Of a stretch of DNA of 64,000 nucleotides, positions 11,809-19,895 are shown in pieces. The DNA lies in the NCBI RefSeq assembly GCF_026222555.1, contig NZ_CP098511.1, forward strand, positions 167,501-231,500, given 5' to 3'. This DNA comes from Aquimarina sp. ERC-38. Lineage in GTDB: Bacteria > Bacteroidota > Bacteroidia > Flavobacteriales > Flavobacteriaceae. A model generated the notes under the pieces. It was not told where the DNA came from. It was given only the letters and a program-made list of their open reading frames with translations, and made no database searches. Position 1 is the stretch's first letter. The number at the start of each line of letters is the position of its first letter. Made by a program: the position numbers and the translations under genes.

Positions 11809-12423
11809 TTAAAGACTACTTTCTTTACGTATGCTTTTAAGATATGCTTGGTATTGCTCGGGAGTATCCAGATCTGATAAGTTGGAAGTATTCGCTAGTG
11901 TTCTTATTTTTTGCTGTCCGTCATTTAAAAAATTTCTGGCACCTTTATCTCCCGTTAACTGTAATAAATCCTTAAAATATTGATTTGAAAAGAGTGCTGG
12001 TACCCCTATTTTATTTTGATATTGGGAAGCAATGATGTCTTCCGGATTACTTTGATACATCTCCATCAATCGATTAAAATAATCAGAATCAATCCCTGGT
12101 TGGTCAGCGAGCGCAATTAAGGCTGCATTACAAGAAGGTTCATGACCTTTAATATAATTTATGGCCGCGACAATACTTGAACTCATCCCATTTTCCCATT
12201 CAGAATTTATAAGAAAAGCTGTCCTTTCATCCTTAACTGAACGTTGTATTTCTTCAGCATTTGCCCCTAAAACGCAGATTACCTTAGATACTTTTGATTT
12301 TTGCATATTAGTAAGGCAGTATTCTAATAAAGTAGTGTTTTGTAAGGGTAGTAATTGCTTAGCTTGCCCCATACGAGAAGAACTTCCGGCAGCCAATACG
12401 ATCCCTATAATAGTTTCAGACAA
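11809..12423 (-). CDS. MobA/MocA-like molybdopterin nucleotidyltransferase
   Basis: 204 residues. The N-terminal LAAGSSSRMGQAKQLLP is the nucleotide-binding signature of NTP-transferases of the MobA/MocA group. LADQPGID (about residue 101) is the metal-binding DxP region. Family members attach CMP or GMP to molybdopterin. Next to XdhC and a PaoABC-like hydroxylase, a MocA-type cytidylyltransferase role is the best inference. It overlaps the end of the XdhC gene by 8 bp, so the two are translationally linked. GMP versus CMP use cannot be told from sequence alone. Confidence 0.88.
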   Translation of the reverse strand: MSETIIGIVLAAGSSSRMGQAKQLLPLQNTTLLEYCLTNMQKSKVSKVICVLGANAEEIQRSVKDERTAFLINSEWENGMSSSIVAAINYIKGHEPSCNAALIALADQPGIDSDYFNRLMEMYQSNPEDIIASQYQNKIGVPALFSNQYFKDLLQLTGDKGARNFLNDGQQKIRTLANTSNLSDLDTPEQYQAYLKSIRKESSL

Positions 12424-13447
12424 TGTTCTTTAATTTTGCTACGGATAAAGCTTTCATATCTTCAAGGTTTTTATTAGAAAATGCCGCCTGAATTTCGCTT
12501 GCAATAGCAAGTGAAATTTCTTCGGTAGTCTCAGAACCAATATCCAATCCCGCAGGACTGTATACCGTATCTAAAAAATCCAGATCAACCGTACTATCTA
12601 TTTCCAACAGTTCATTTTGCAAACGGTTCCATCGTTTAGTAGAACCTAAAATCCCGGTATATTTGGGTGGACATTTTGCCAGTTGTAGCAAATAGCGCAA
12701 ATCTTTAGCAAAGTTATGGTTCATCAAGACCACCGCCGTCCTTTCATCTATCTTCCGGACATCCATCAAATCAGGATCAATAGCTTCTACCCGGGTTGCT
12801 CCGGGAAAATCCTGAAAACCTTTATTACTTTGTGCCGAACAAATTACCCAAACGTCCCATCCCATACTTGAAGCCATATTACTTAATGTAAGCGTATCAT
12901 GACCGGAACCAATAAGTATTAATTGAATAGCAGTTTTTGTTTTTTGTCGAAAACATGACCAAGCTTCGGGTACATTTTCAAATACCAGATGTTGAGATAG
13001 TGCAATATTTTGATTTTTATAACTAAAAACAGACCCGAATTTCCCGTTAAATTCTGTTGCTTCCTTATAGTAAGAAGTAATACCTATCGTATCCCTTTTC
13101 TCAAGTGCTTTTTCCAGCAATGTTACTGCTGCCCCGGTAGGTTCAAACTTCTCAATTAAAACATAAAGAAAACCTTCACATCCTAATCGATACCTTCCGT
13201 CATAAGAAACAACTTTTGAAATTCCGGTAGCAAACACTTCTTCCGCTCGACGGAAAATTTCTTTTTCTACACATCCTCCGCTAATTGCACCCATCATTTT
13301 ACCATTCTCGTCAAATAACATTCGTACACCAGGCTTTCGATATGAAGAACCCTTAAGCCCTACCAGAGATGCCATAACCGTTTTATATTTTTTAGCTTTA
13401 GCTTCTTTATAAAATCGTAAAATTCTCTTTAATTCAAATGATTGCAT
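12416..13447 (-). CDS. XdhC/CoxI family molybdenum hydroxylase maturation factor
   Basis: 343 residues. The N-terminal XdhC_CoxI domain carries GSSYRKPGVRMLF and GAISGGCVEKEI (residues about 29-63). The C-terminal Rossmann domain has LIGSGHDTLTL near residue 180. XdhC-type proteins bind the molybdenum cofactor, help insert the terminal sulfido ligand and pass it to the apo-hydroxylase. The gene is transcribed away from the hydroxylase operon at 13655 and shares a 207-bp divergent region with it, so common control is likely. Confidence 0.93.
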   Translation of the reverse strand: MQSFELKRILRFYKEAKAKKYKTVMASLVGLKGSSYRKPGVRMLFDENGKMMGAISGGCVEKEIFRRAEEVFATGISKVVSYDGRYRLGCEGFLYVLIEKFEPTGAAVTLLEKALEKRDTIGITSYYKEATEFNGKFGSVFSYKNQNIALSQHLVFENVPEAWSCFRQKTKTAIQLILIGSGHDTLTLSNMASSMGWDVWVICSAQSNKGFQDFPGATRVEAIDPDLMDVRKIDERTAVVLMNHNFAKDLRYLLQLAKCPPKYTGILGSTKRWNRLQNELLEIDSTVDLDFLDTVYSPAGLDIGSETTEEISLAIASEIQAAFSNKNLEDMKALSVAKLKNIV

Positions 13448-13654
13448 CGATGACCTACTTCAAACCAGGTAAATGGTGTTATTAAAATTATCATTATTCA
13501 ATGGTAACTGCAATGTATTAACATAATTTAAATACACAGGACACAATTACATAAGGAATTATCGTAAAACCTTTCATCAATCGTTAAACTTCTATCAAAA
13601 AATTGTACTGTCAATAGTTCTTACCTAATTTTAGAAAGAAGCAATAATTTAGCT

Positions 13655-14290
13655 ATGGATACGACAAATGATAAAAATGAAAAGCCTTCTCAAAACGGAA
13701 AAAAAGGTCTTTCGCGTAGGGGTTTTTTAAAAGGAACCGGACTGGCAACCGCTGGTACTTTTGCATTTACAAACTCACTGTTTGCCAATGAAGCTAGTAC
13801 AGATACACTAGCTATCGCTGGCCCAGATGCCAATGCCATAGAACTGACTATCAACGACCGAAAAGTTACCACTCTGGCGCGACCGGATGAAACATTGGTA
13901 GATGTCTTAAGAGAACGATTAGAAATGACAGGAACCAAAATGGTTTGCGGGCGGGGTGCCTGCTCTGCTTGTACCGTTATGATTGATGACGAACCTGTAT
14001 GTTCCTGCTTGACGCTTGCCGTTGAGGTTCAGGATAAAAAAATTACTACGATTGAAGGGATTGCTAAAGATGGAAAACTACACCCGGTGCAGGAAGCTTT
14101 TATTGAAGAAGATGCAGCTATGTGCGGATATTGTACCCCTGGAATGGTGATGAGCTGTGTTCATCTGGTCGATAATACTCCTAATCCAACAATAGAAGAG
14201 GTAAAACATGCGGTTCGGGGTAATCTTTGCCGTTGCGGAACTTATCCCCACGTATTTAAAGCCGCTATGACTGCCAGTAAAAATGTATAA
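13655..14290 (+). CDS. Molybdenum hydroxylase, 2Fe-2S subunit with Tat signal
   Basis: 211 residues. A twin-arginine signal SRRGFLKG (residues 20-27) followed by a hydrophobic stretch predicts Tat export of the folded complex. Two 2Fe-2S domains follow: a plant-type cluster with CGRGACSAC and a later Cys, and a helical cluster domain with CGYC and CRCG. It matches the small subunit of PaoABC/YagTSR-type aldehyde oxidoreductases and relatives. It is the first gene of a four-gene operon (13655-17951). The other subunits lack signals, so they would be carried across with this one. Confidence 0.94.
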   Translation: MDTTNDKNEKPSQNGKKGLSRRGFLKGTGLATAGTFAFTNSLFANEASTDTLAIAGPDANAIELTINDRKVTTLARPDETLVDVLRERLEMTGTKMVCGRGACSACTVMIDDEPVCSCLTLAVEVQDKKITTIEGIAKDGKLHPVQEAFIEEDAAMCGYCTPGMVMSCVHLVDNTPNPTIEEVKHAVRGNLCRCGTYPHVFKAAMTASKNV

Positions 14291-14317
14291 CTACTCCTAT
14301 ATAAATACCTTTAGTGT

Positions 14318-16666
14318 ATGAAAACAAGAAAAGAACAGTTTCCTTTCGGAATACCGGGAGTAGATTTAAAAACGATAGAACGAGAAGTTCCGGTTACCGA
14401 GCCTCCTGCATGGCCTATTAATGACAAATTAACCCACGTAGGTAAAAGTGTTAAACGAATTGATGCTATTTTAAAAGTCACGGGAGAAGCTAAATATGCT
14501 TCGGATATTTCTTTGCCGGGATTACTGCAAGGCAGTATTTTACATAGTCCGCTACCTGCTGCGGTCATTAAAAAGATCGACACCAATAAAGCCGAAAATT
14601 ATCCGGGTGTATACGGCGTGCATGTCATGCAGGATTTACACGGGGGCAGTGCCAGCGGAGGGGATGCCGGAGAAACCAGGTACCCGGAAATTAAGTTTGC
14701 CGGACAACCCATTGCAGCAGTAGCTGCTATAGATCAGCAAACCGCAGATAAAGCCGTTAAACTAATACGGGTAACGTATCAGGAAAAACCCTTTGTAGTC
14801 AATTTAGAAAGGGCTATGCAACCGGATGCACCTACTGTTTTTAAGAAACCTGTTGATCAAGAAGGTACGGATGCGAGTGAAGGACCTGCTAAAGGCTTAA
14901 AACTAGAAGGAAATGTAAGAGGTCCTTCTACCAAAAGTTTTTTAGGTGGTCCCAGAGGCGATATAGAAAAAGGTTTTGCAGAAGCTAATATTATTGTAGA
15001 AGGCGAATTCAGAACCCAGGTACAAACACATAGTACACTAGAAACCCATGGATGCGTTGTAGATTGGAAACCGGATTTATTGACCATTTACGCCTCTACG
15101 CAATCTACCAAAAGTGTCAAGAAAGAGTTTGCAACTATCTTTGATTTGCCTGAAAGTAAAGTAAGAGTGCTTTGTAAATTTATGGGAGGTGGTTTTGGAG
15201 CAAAATACGGTGCGGGTAACTTCGGGGCATTGGCCGCACACCTGTCAAAAAAAACCGGTAGACCGGTTAAATTATTTTTAGACCGGAAAGCAGAACACCT
15301 TTGCGTAGGAAACCGTCCGAATAGTATCCAAACCTTAAAAATTGGGGCTACAAAAGAAGGAAAACTAACCGCTATTAAACAAGAATCACACGGAACGGCC
15401 GGAGTGGGTTTAGGTGCCGGTGTAGGAAGGGTGGCACAGGCGTTGTACCCTTGCCCTAATTTTTTAACCGAACAGTATGATGTATTTACAAACGCAGGGC
15501 CGGGAGCTGCCTGGCGCGCACCGGGCAATGCACAAGGTGCTTTTGCCGTAGAACAGGTAATTGATGAAATAGCCGAAAAGCTAAATATGGATCCGTTAGC
15601 TTACCGGGATATTATTGACGATAGCAAGGTCAGAAAAGCAGAACGTACCCTGGCTTCGGAAAAATTTAAATGGAACGAACGAAAACCTAAGAACAGTTCA
15701 GAGGGGGTAGTAAAAAAAGGAGTGGGTGTTGCGCAAAGTACCTGGCCCAGAATTATTGATCTGGATTCAACTGCCGAAGTTCGTTTACTAAAGGACGGAA
15801 CGGTTGAAATACGATCCGGGGTTCAGGATATTGGAACCGGAACCCGAACAATATTAGCACAGGTAGTGGCAGAAGAAATTGGAATTGCTCCTGAAAAAGT
15901 CGGGGTTCATATCGGAGATACCTATTTTCCAAACGGTCCGGCTTCGGGAGGAAGTAGGGTAAGTGGGTCTATTACCCCAGCAGCCCGTAATGCTGCTTTT
16001 AAAGCAAAAAAGGAGTTGATTAGTCAGGTTGCCGACCGTTGGAAGGTAGATGCGGATACCTTAGAAATGAAAAACGGAACTATTCAGGCAAAAGACGGTT
16101 CCGGTGAGAAAATAACTTTTGAAAAAGCTTTAAAGAAAATGCGGACGGCACAAATTTCGGTTACTGCTAGTCGGGCTGATGATTACGGAGGTTTTAAAGT
16201 AGGTAAATCTATTTCGCATTCTGATCTGGGTTCGGTACAAATGGCTGAAGTTTCAGTAAATACGGAGACCGGTGTTGTAAAAGTAGCTAGGGTTGTTGCC
16301 GTTCATAGTTGCGGTCGGCCTATTAATCCTTTACAGATTCAGAGTCAGGTTAACGGCGGAGTCATACAGGGGGTGTCCTACGCTCTATATGAAAATCGCG
16401 AGATGGATGAAGCTACGGGGAAAATGATAAATGCAAATCTGGATCAATACAAAATCGCATTTGCCATGGAAGTTCCGGAAATTGAAGTGTACAATATTGA
16501 AGAATACAGCGCACGCTCATCTACTGATGCTTATGGTATAGCAGAACCGGCAAATATTGCCACTGCAGCCGCTATTGCTAATGCTGTTTACAATGCAACC
16601 GGAGTACGAATACGAGAATTACCCATCACTCCTGACCGGGTTCTTAATGCTTTAAATAAAGTTTAA
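14318..16666 (+). CDS. Molybdenum hydroxylase, molybdopterin-binding catalytic subunit
   Basis: 782 residues, xanthine dehydrogenase family large subunit. An aldehyde-oxidase a/b hammerhead domain lies at about 45-165, followed by the two-part molybdopterin-binding domain with GGGFGAKYG near 290 and VQDIGTGTRTI near 505. Near the C-terminus YGIAEPANIATAAA keeps the Glu expected to be the catalytic base. There is no signal peptide, in line with hitch-hiking on the Tat signal of the 2Fe-2S subunit. The substrate cannot be assigned; aldehydes or N-heterocycles are typical. Confidence 0.94.
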   Translation: MKTRKEQFPFGIPGVDLKTIEREVPVTEPPAWPINDKLTHVGKSVKRIDAILKVTGEAKYASDISLPGLLQGSILHSPLPAAVIKKIDTNKAENYPGVYGVHVMQDLHGGSASGGDAGETRYPEIKFAGQPIAAVAAIDQQTADKAVKLIRVTYQEKPFVVNLERAMQPDAPTVFKKPVDQEGTDASEGPAKGLKLEGNVRGPSTKSFLGGPRGDIEKGFAEANIIVEGEFRTQVQTHSTLETHGCVVDWKPDLLTIYASTQSTKSVKKEFATIFDLPESKVRVLCKFMGGGFGAKYGAGNFGALAAHLSKKTGRPVKLFLDRKAEHLCVGNRPNSIQTLKIGATKEGKLTAIKQESHGTAGVGLGAGVGRVAQALYPCPNFLTEQYDVFTNAGPGAAWRAPGNAQGAFAVEQVIDEIAEKLNMDPLAYRDIIDDSKVRKAERTLASEKFKWNERKPKNSSEGVVKKGVGVAQSTWPRIIDLDSTAEVRLLKDGTVEIRSGVQDIGTGTRTILAQVVAEEIGIAPEKVGVHIGDTYFPNGPASGGSRVSGSITPAARNAAFKAKKELISQVADRWKVDADTLEMKNGTIQAKDGSGEKITFEKALKKMRTAQISVTASRADDYGGFKVGKSISHSDLGSVQMAEVSVNTETGVVKVARVVAVHSCGRPINPLQIQSQVNGGVIQGVSYALYENREMDEATGKMINANLDQYKIAFAMEVPEIEVYNIEEYSARSSTDAYGIAEPANIATAAAIANAVYNATGVRIRELPITPDRVLNALNKV

Positions 16667-16668
16667 AT

Positions 16669-17682
16669 ATGGAAAAATTTCAATGGGCACAAGCCCGAAC
16701 CCTAGAAGAAGTACAAGAACAGGTAACTGCTACCACTTCGCAACTTACTTCCGGACAAAAAACAACAGATACCAGTATTATCAAGGCTGGTGGAGTAGAT
16801 TTGTTGGATTTAATGAAGGAGGGTCTCGCCACTCCTGAAAAAATGATTGATATAAAGGCGATACCCGGATTTAAAACCAGTACGTACGATGCAAAAAAGG
16901 GTTTAAAGATTGGTGCAGGAGTTACCTTATCTATGCTTCAAAAACAAAAAGAAGTAAAAGAACACTACGTAGCCTTATATGAAGCTATTTCGCACGCTGC
17001 TACTCCGCAAATCCGAAATATGGCGACAATTGGGGGTAATATGGCACAACGTACGCGATGTTGGTATTTTCGATCAGAAGATCATCAATGTAAGAAAAAA
17101 GGAGGCGCTGTTTGCTTTGCACAAACCGGACAAAACGATATACATGCAATTTACAATACCAGTATTTGCCCCTGTGTGCATAGTTCTTCTATTGCAACCG
17201 CTTTAATGGCTTTTCATGCTGAGGTAGAATATCTTGATCAAAAAGGAAAAGTGCAAACCGTGCTACTTACTGACTTTTTTACTCCGCCCGAAGTAGATGT
17301 AACTCGTGAAAATATATTAAAACCGAAAGAAATTATTACAGCAATCACCATTCCAGTACCTTCTTCTGACACTAAATCGTATTACATAAAGCAGGGTGCC
17401 CGGGAATCTTATGATTGGGCATTAGCTGATGTAGCAGTGGCTTTAGAAATAAAAGGGAATACTTGTAAAAAAGCAGCTATCGTACTGGGAGCAGCTGCTC
17501 CAATTCCATTTCGAGCTACTGAAGCTGAGGGGTTTCTATTAAATAAAACCATTGACGAAGATATGGCTATTAAAGCAGCAGAAATGGTATTGCAAAAGGC
17601 AACGCCCCTATCAGGAAATTCTTATAAAATCCCAATGTTTAAAGCAATTATTAAAAATTGCATCCTTAAAACTATTTCGTAA
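16669..17682 (+). CDS. Molybdenum hydroxylase, FAD-binding subunit with Fe-S insert
   Basis: 337 residues, FAD-binding domain of the CO dehydrogenase/xanthine dehydrogenase medium-subunit type. AGGVDLLDLMKEG and ATIGGNMAQRTRCW mark the FAD sites. Between about 125 and 170 is an insert with Cys residues (RCWYF, HQCKKK, AVCFA, SICPC). This matches the 4Fe-4S-bearing insert of the PaoB/YagS branch. It starts 2 bp after the catalytic subunit and overlaps the next gene by one base (TAATG). Confidence 0.93.
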   Translation: MEKFQWAQARTLEEVQEQVTATTSQLTSGQKTTDTSIIKAGGVDLLDLMKEGLATPEKMIDIKAIPGFKTSTYDAKKGLKIGAGVTLSMLQKQKEVKEHYVALYEAISHAATPQIRNMATIGGNMAQRTRCWYFRSEDHQCKKKGGAVCFAQTGQNDIHAIYNTSICPCVHSSSIATALMAFHAEVEYLDQKGKVQTVLLTDFFTPPEVDVTRENILKPKEIITAITIPVPSSDTKSYYIKQGARESYDWALADVAVALEIKGNTCKKAAIVLGAAAPIPFRATEAEGFLLNKTIDEDMAIKAAEMVLQKATPLSGNSYKIPMFKAIIKNCILKTIS

Positions 17683-17951
17683 TGGATAAGATAAAATTAG
17701 ACGGTTGTAAGTTCTTAAGAGCAAAAAATGCATACGGTACTATGGAAGGTGGAGACGATCCGTTTTTACCGGTTGATGAAGGGACTACTACATATTGGTG
17801 TTTACGTACCTGTTCGCCCGTAGGACCTGATAATTATTTTGCCGTAACAAATACCTGTACGGCAAAAAGGATATGCTTTACTCCATTTGAAGATGCAATA
17901 GACGAAGAAACACCCGCTATTTTAAAGTCAGGTGATCATTTATTGACATAG
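17682..17951 (+). CDS. Small Cys-containing protein coupled to the molybdenum hydroxylase
   Basis: 89 residues, with no family recognised. It shares one base with the stop of the FAD subunit gene, so it is almost certainly translated from the same message. It holds five Cys, including W-C-L-R-T-C and NTC plus RICF, a layout that could ligate a metal or Fe-S cluster. There is no signal peptide or membrane segment. Position suggests an accessory or maturation role for the hydroxylase. That is inference from context only. Confidence 0.75.
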   Translation: MDKIKLDGCKFLRAKNAYGTMEGGDDPFLPVDEGTTTYWCLRTCSPVGPDNYFAVTNTCTAKRICFTPFEDAIDEETPAILKSGDHLLT

Positions 17952-18267
17952 CAATTTCGAATGAAATGATTAGTGTTTAATAAAGATTCAAGATCGCTAT
18001 TGCTTCTATAATTAAAAATTAAGACTAATTACTATAATATTGAAAATCAATAATCATTTTAAAAATGTAAAAAGTAGCCTCCTAATACTTTAAAGCTTGA
18101 AATTACCTTATTCATTATGCTTTATATGATTTTACTTATTTAACCACATATTAATGAAATAATTATTTTTCGCTTTTCTTGAATATGTTATAGTTTTAAG
18201 GCTTGTAAACAGGCTATAAGACAACTTCTTTCTATCTTTTATTAAAAATTGAATCTATTTTATTATT
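17952..18267. other. Intergenic region, no gene recognised
   Basis: Very AT-rich stretch between the molybdenum hydroxylase operon and the hip operators. No gene, clean terminator or RNA was seen. Confidence 0.5.
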
Positions 18268-18417
18268 TTGAATGAGATCTCATTCAATACTACCTATTTT
18301 ACTACACATTGAATGAGATCTCATTCAATTTTTATAATATATATATTTATAGTATCTTTGAATGAGATCTCATTCAAAGAGGTGTAAATTGTGTTATAAT
18401 GAATGATAAGTCATACA
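18268..18417 (+). promoter_or_regulatory. Array of three perfect palindromic operators plus a degenerate fourth
   Basis: The 20-bp perfect palindrome TTGAATGAGATCTCATTCAA occurs at 18268-18287, 18309-18328 and 18358-18377. A related site TGAATGATAAGTCATACA lies at 18400-18417. A promoter -7 box TATCTTTG at 18353-18360 runs into the third copy, so a bound repressor would cover the promoter. HipB-type antitoxins bind palindromes of this kind and repress their own operon. Here the array precedes the HipB-like gene directly. Confidence 0.85.
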
Positions 18418-18428
18418 ATAATTAAAAT

Positions 18429-18752
18429 ATTAAGTCAGATACTTCTTTATTAGAAACTATTGGAAATTTTATTCAGTTTCACCGATTGAATCAAAATAAG
18501 TCTCAGGAACAAATAGCTTCTATGGCCGGGATTAGCCGATCCACATTAAGTCTATTAGAACGAGGCGAAGTTGTAAGGATGGATAGTTTTATCCAGGTAC
18601 TTCGAGTGCTAGATTTACTATACATTATGGATATCTTTACAATTCCGGATCAAATTAGTCCTATTGACTATGCTAAACTGAAGAAAAAAGAACGTAAAAA
18701 AGCTTCTTCTAAAAAAGACAAAACTGCTTCTAAAGAAGACCTGGGATGGTAG
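18429..18752 (+). pseudogene. hipB: HipB-like antitoxin (XRE HTH), start codon apparently lost
   Basis: About 107 residues. The XRE helix-turn-helix covers roughly IGNFIQFHRLNQNKSQEQ through RVLDLL, and the C-terminus is Lys-rich. Coding similarity begins upstream of the first usable TTG (18486), with in-frame SDTSLLETIGNF starting at 18429. There the codon is ATT (ATT AAG TCA) where an ATG would be expected. Either ATT is used as a weak start, translation begins at TTG 18486 and loses the first helix, or the gene is dead. It is followed by a 37-codon stub of hipA overlapping its stop. I read this as a relic of a HipBA module. Confidence 0.75.
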
Positions 18753-18859
18753 ATGTCGCCGAAGTACATATTTGGGGCGAATTTGCAGGTGCTATTCGCT
18801 GGGATGAAGCACAGCGGTTGGAGGTTTGTAATGAATCTATTTTAATTTCGTCTATATAG
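18746..18859 (+). pseudogene. hipA: Truncated HipA N-terminal fragment
   Basis: A 37-codon frame beginning at an ATG inside the end of hipB (GGATGGTAG overlap, the usual hipBA arrangement). It reads VAEVHIWGEFAGAIRWDE, a good match to the opening strand pair of the HipA_N domain. It then loses similarity and stops. A full HipA kinase is about 400 residues or more, so the catalytic part is gone. No further hipA sequence is seen downstream. Confidence 0.75.
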
Positions 18860-18889
18860 TAGTATTACTCACAATCAAACTTTATTACC

Positions 18890-19018
18890 ATGAAATTAAA
18901 AAATTCATCAATCTATATGCTATGTGCCAGACCGGGAATTTACTATTTTTTAAGCTTTTTAAGTATGGCAATTCTTTCTATGATAATCGTTGTATACAGA
19001 CTTAAAGCTATCATCTAA
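18890..19018 (+). CDS. Possible small membrane peptide
   Basis: A 42-codon frame starting at ATG 18890 with a basic N-terminus (MKLKNSS) and one hydrophobic segment of about 22 residues (YFLSFLSMAILSMIIVVY). It lies just after the hipA stub. No homology is recognised and no clear ribosome site is visible. It may be a real small protein or chance. Confidence 0.25.
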   Translation: MKLKNSSIYMLCARPGIYYFLSFLSMAILSMIIVVYRLKAII

Positions 19019-19070
19019 ATTTTTCAAATCTAAGATGTACCTGAACTTATCTCTAACAGATTACTAAGAA

Positions 19071-19778
19071 TTATACTTTTAAAGTTAGTTCAGCTTCAAA
19101 AAGGGTACTGAGGTGTTTTATCAATTTTTCCTGAACTTCTTTTACTACCAATGGACGCCCACCAATTTCTTTTTGTAAAGAAGTAACCGCTTTATTCTTA
19201 ATTCCGCAGGGAATAATTGCGTCAAAATAAGAAAGGTCAGTATTCACATTAAACGCAAAACCGTGCATAGTCACCCACCGACTTGCTCTTACCCCCATAG
19301 CACAAATTTTTCGGGCAGTTGGCGTTCCTACATCAATCCAAACCCCGGTTTCCCCTTTACTTCGCTCTCCTTTAATATTATATTCAGCTAAAGTTAAAAT
19401 GATCATCTCTTCTAATAAGCGTAAGTATTTATGAATATCCGTAAAAAAATTTTCGAGATCCAGGATAGGATAGCCAACGATTTGTCCGGGACCGTGGTAA
19501 GTAATATCCCCTCCCCTGTTTATTTTGTAAAAAGTAGCTCCTTTCTTTTGCAGTTCATCCTCGTTAACCAATAGATTCTTAATATCACCACTTTTTCCTA
19601 AAGTATAGACATGCGGATGTTCTACTGAAATTAAGTAGTTAGGGGTTGGTGCTTCTATTTCTTCCCGACGGTTCTTTATTTTAATATCCAGAATTTCTTT
19701 AAATAAGGTTTCCTGATATTCCCAGGTTTCCTTGTAATCCTTTAGCTGGAATTCTATGAGTTGTACTTCTTTATTCAT
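19071..19778 (-). CDS. lipB: Octanoyltransferase
   Basis: 235 residues. Transfers octanoyl from acyl carrier protein to lipoyl domains, the first step of endogenous lipoate synthesis. Visible family motifs are HPHVYTLGKSGD, GGDITYHGPGQ, KICAMGVRASRWVTMHGFA, and IIPCGI with the catalytic Cys. The Lys in KICAMG is the expected partner. The frame extends 13 codons further upstream, but those residues do not look like the family, so I take the ATG at 19778 (MNKEVQL). Target proteins in this cell would include the pyruvate dehydrogenase complex, of which pdhB is at 37042. Confidence 0.95.
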   Translation of the reverse strand: MNKEVQLIEFQLKDYKETWEYQETLFKEILDIKIKNRREEIEAPTPNYLISVEHPHVYTLGKSGDIKNLLVNEDELQKKGATFYKINRGGDITYHGPGQIVGYPILDLENFFTDIHKYLRLLEEMIILTLAEYNIKGERSKGETGVWIDVGTPTARKICAMGVRASRWVTMHGFAFNVNTDLSYFDAIIPCGIKNKAVTSLQKEIGGRPLVVKEVQEKLIKHLSTLFEAELTLKV

Positions 19779-19895
19779 AAGTGATAAAAATACGTATAAT
19801 TGCAGATTATCAAACAAGCCTATTTAAAAACTTGAACAAACCATAGTAATCCTTTATATTTAGAAGCTTTAAATGCTCACTACTAAATTTATAAC

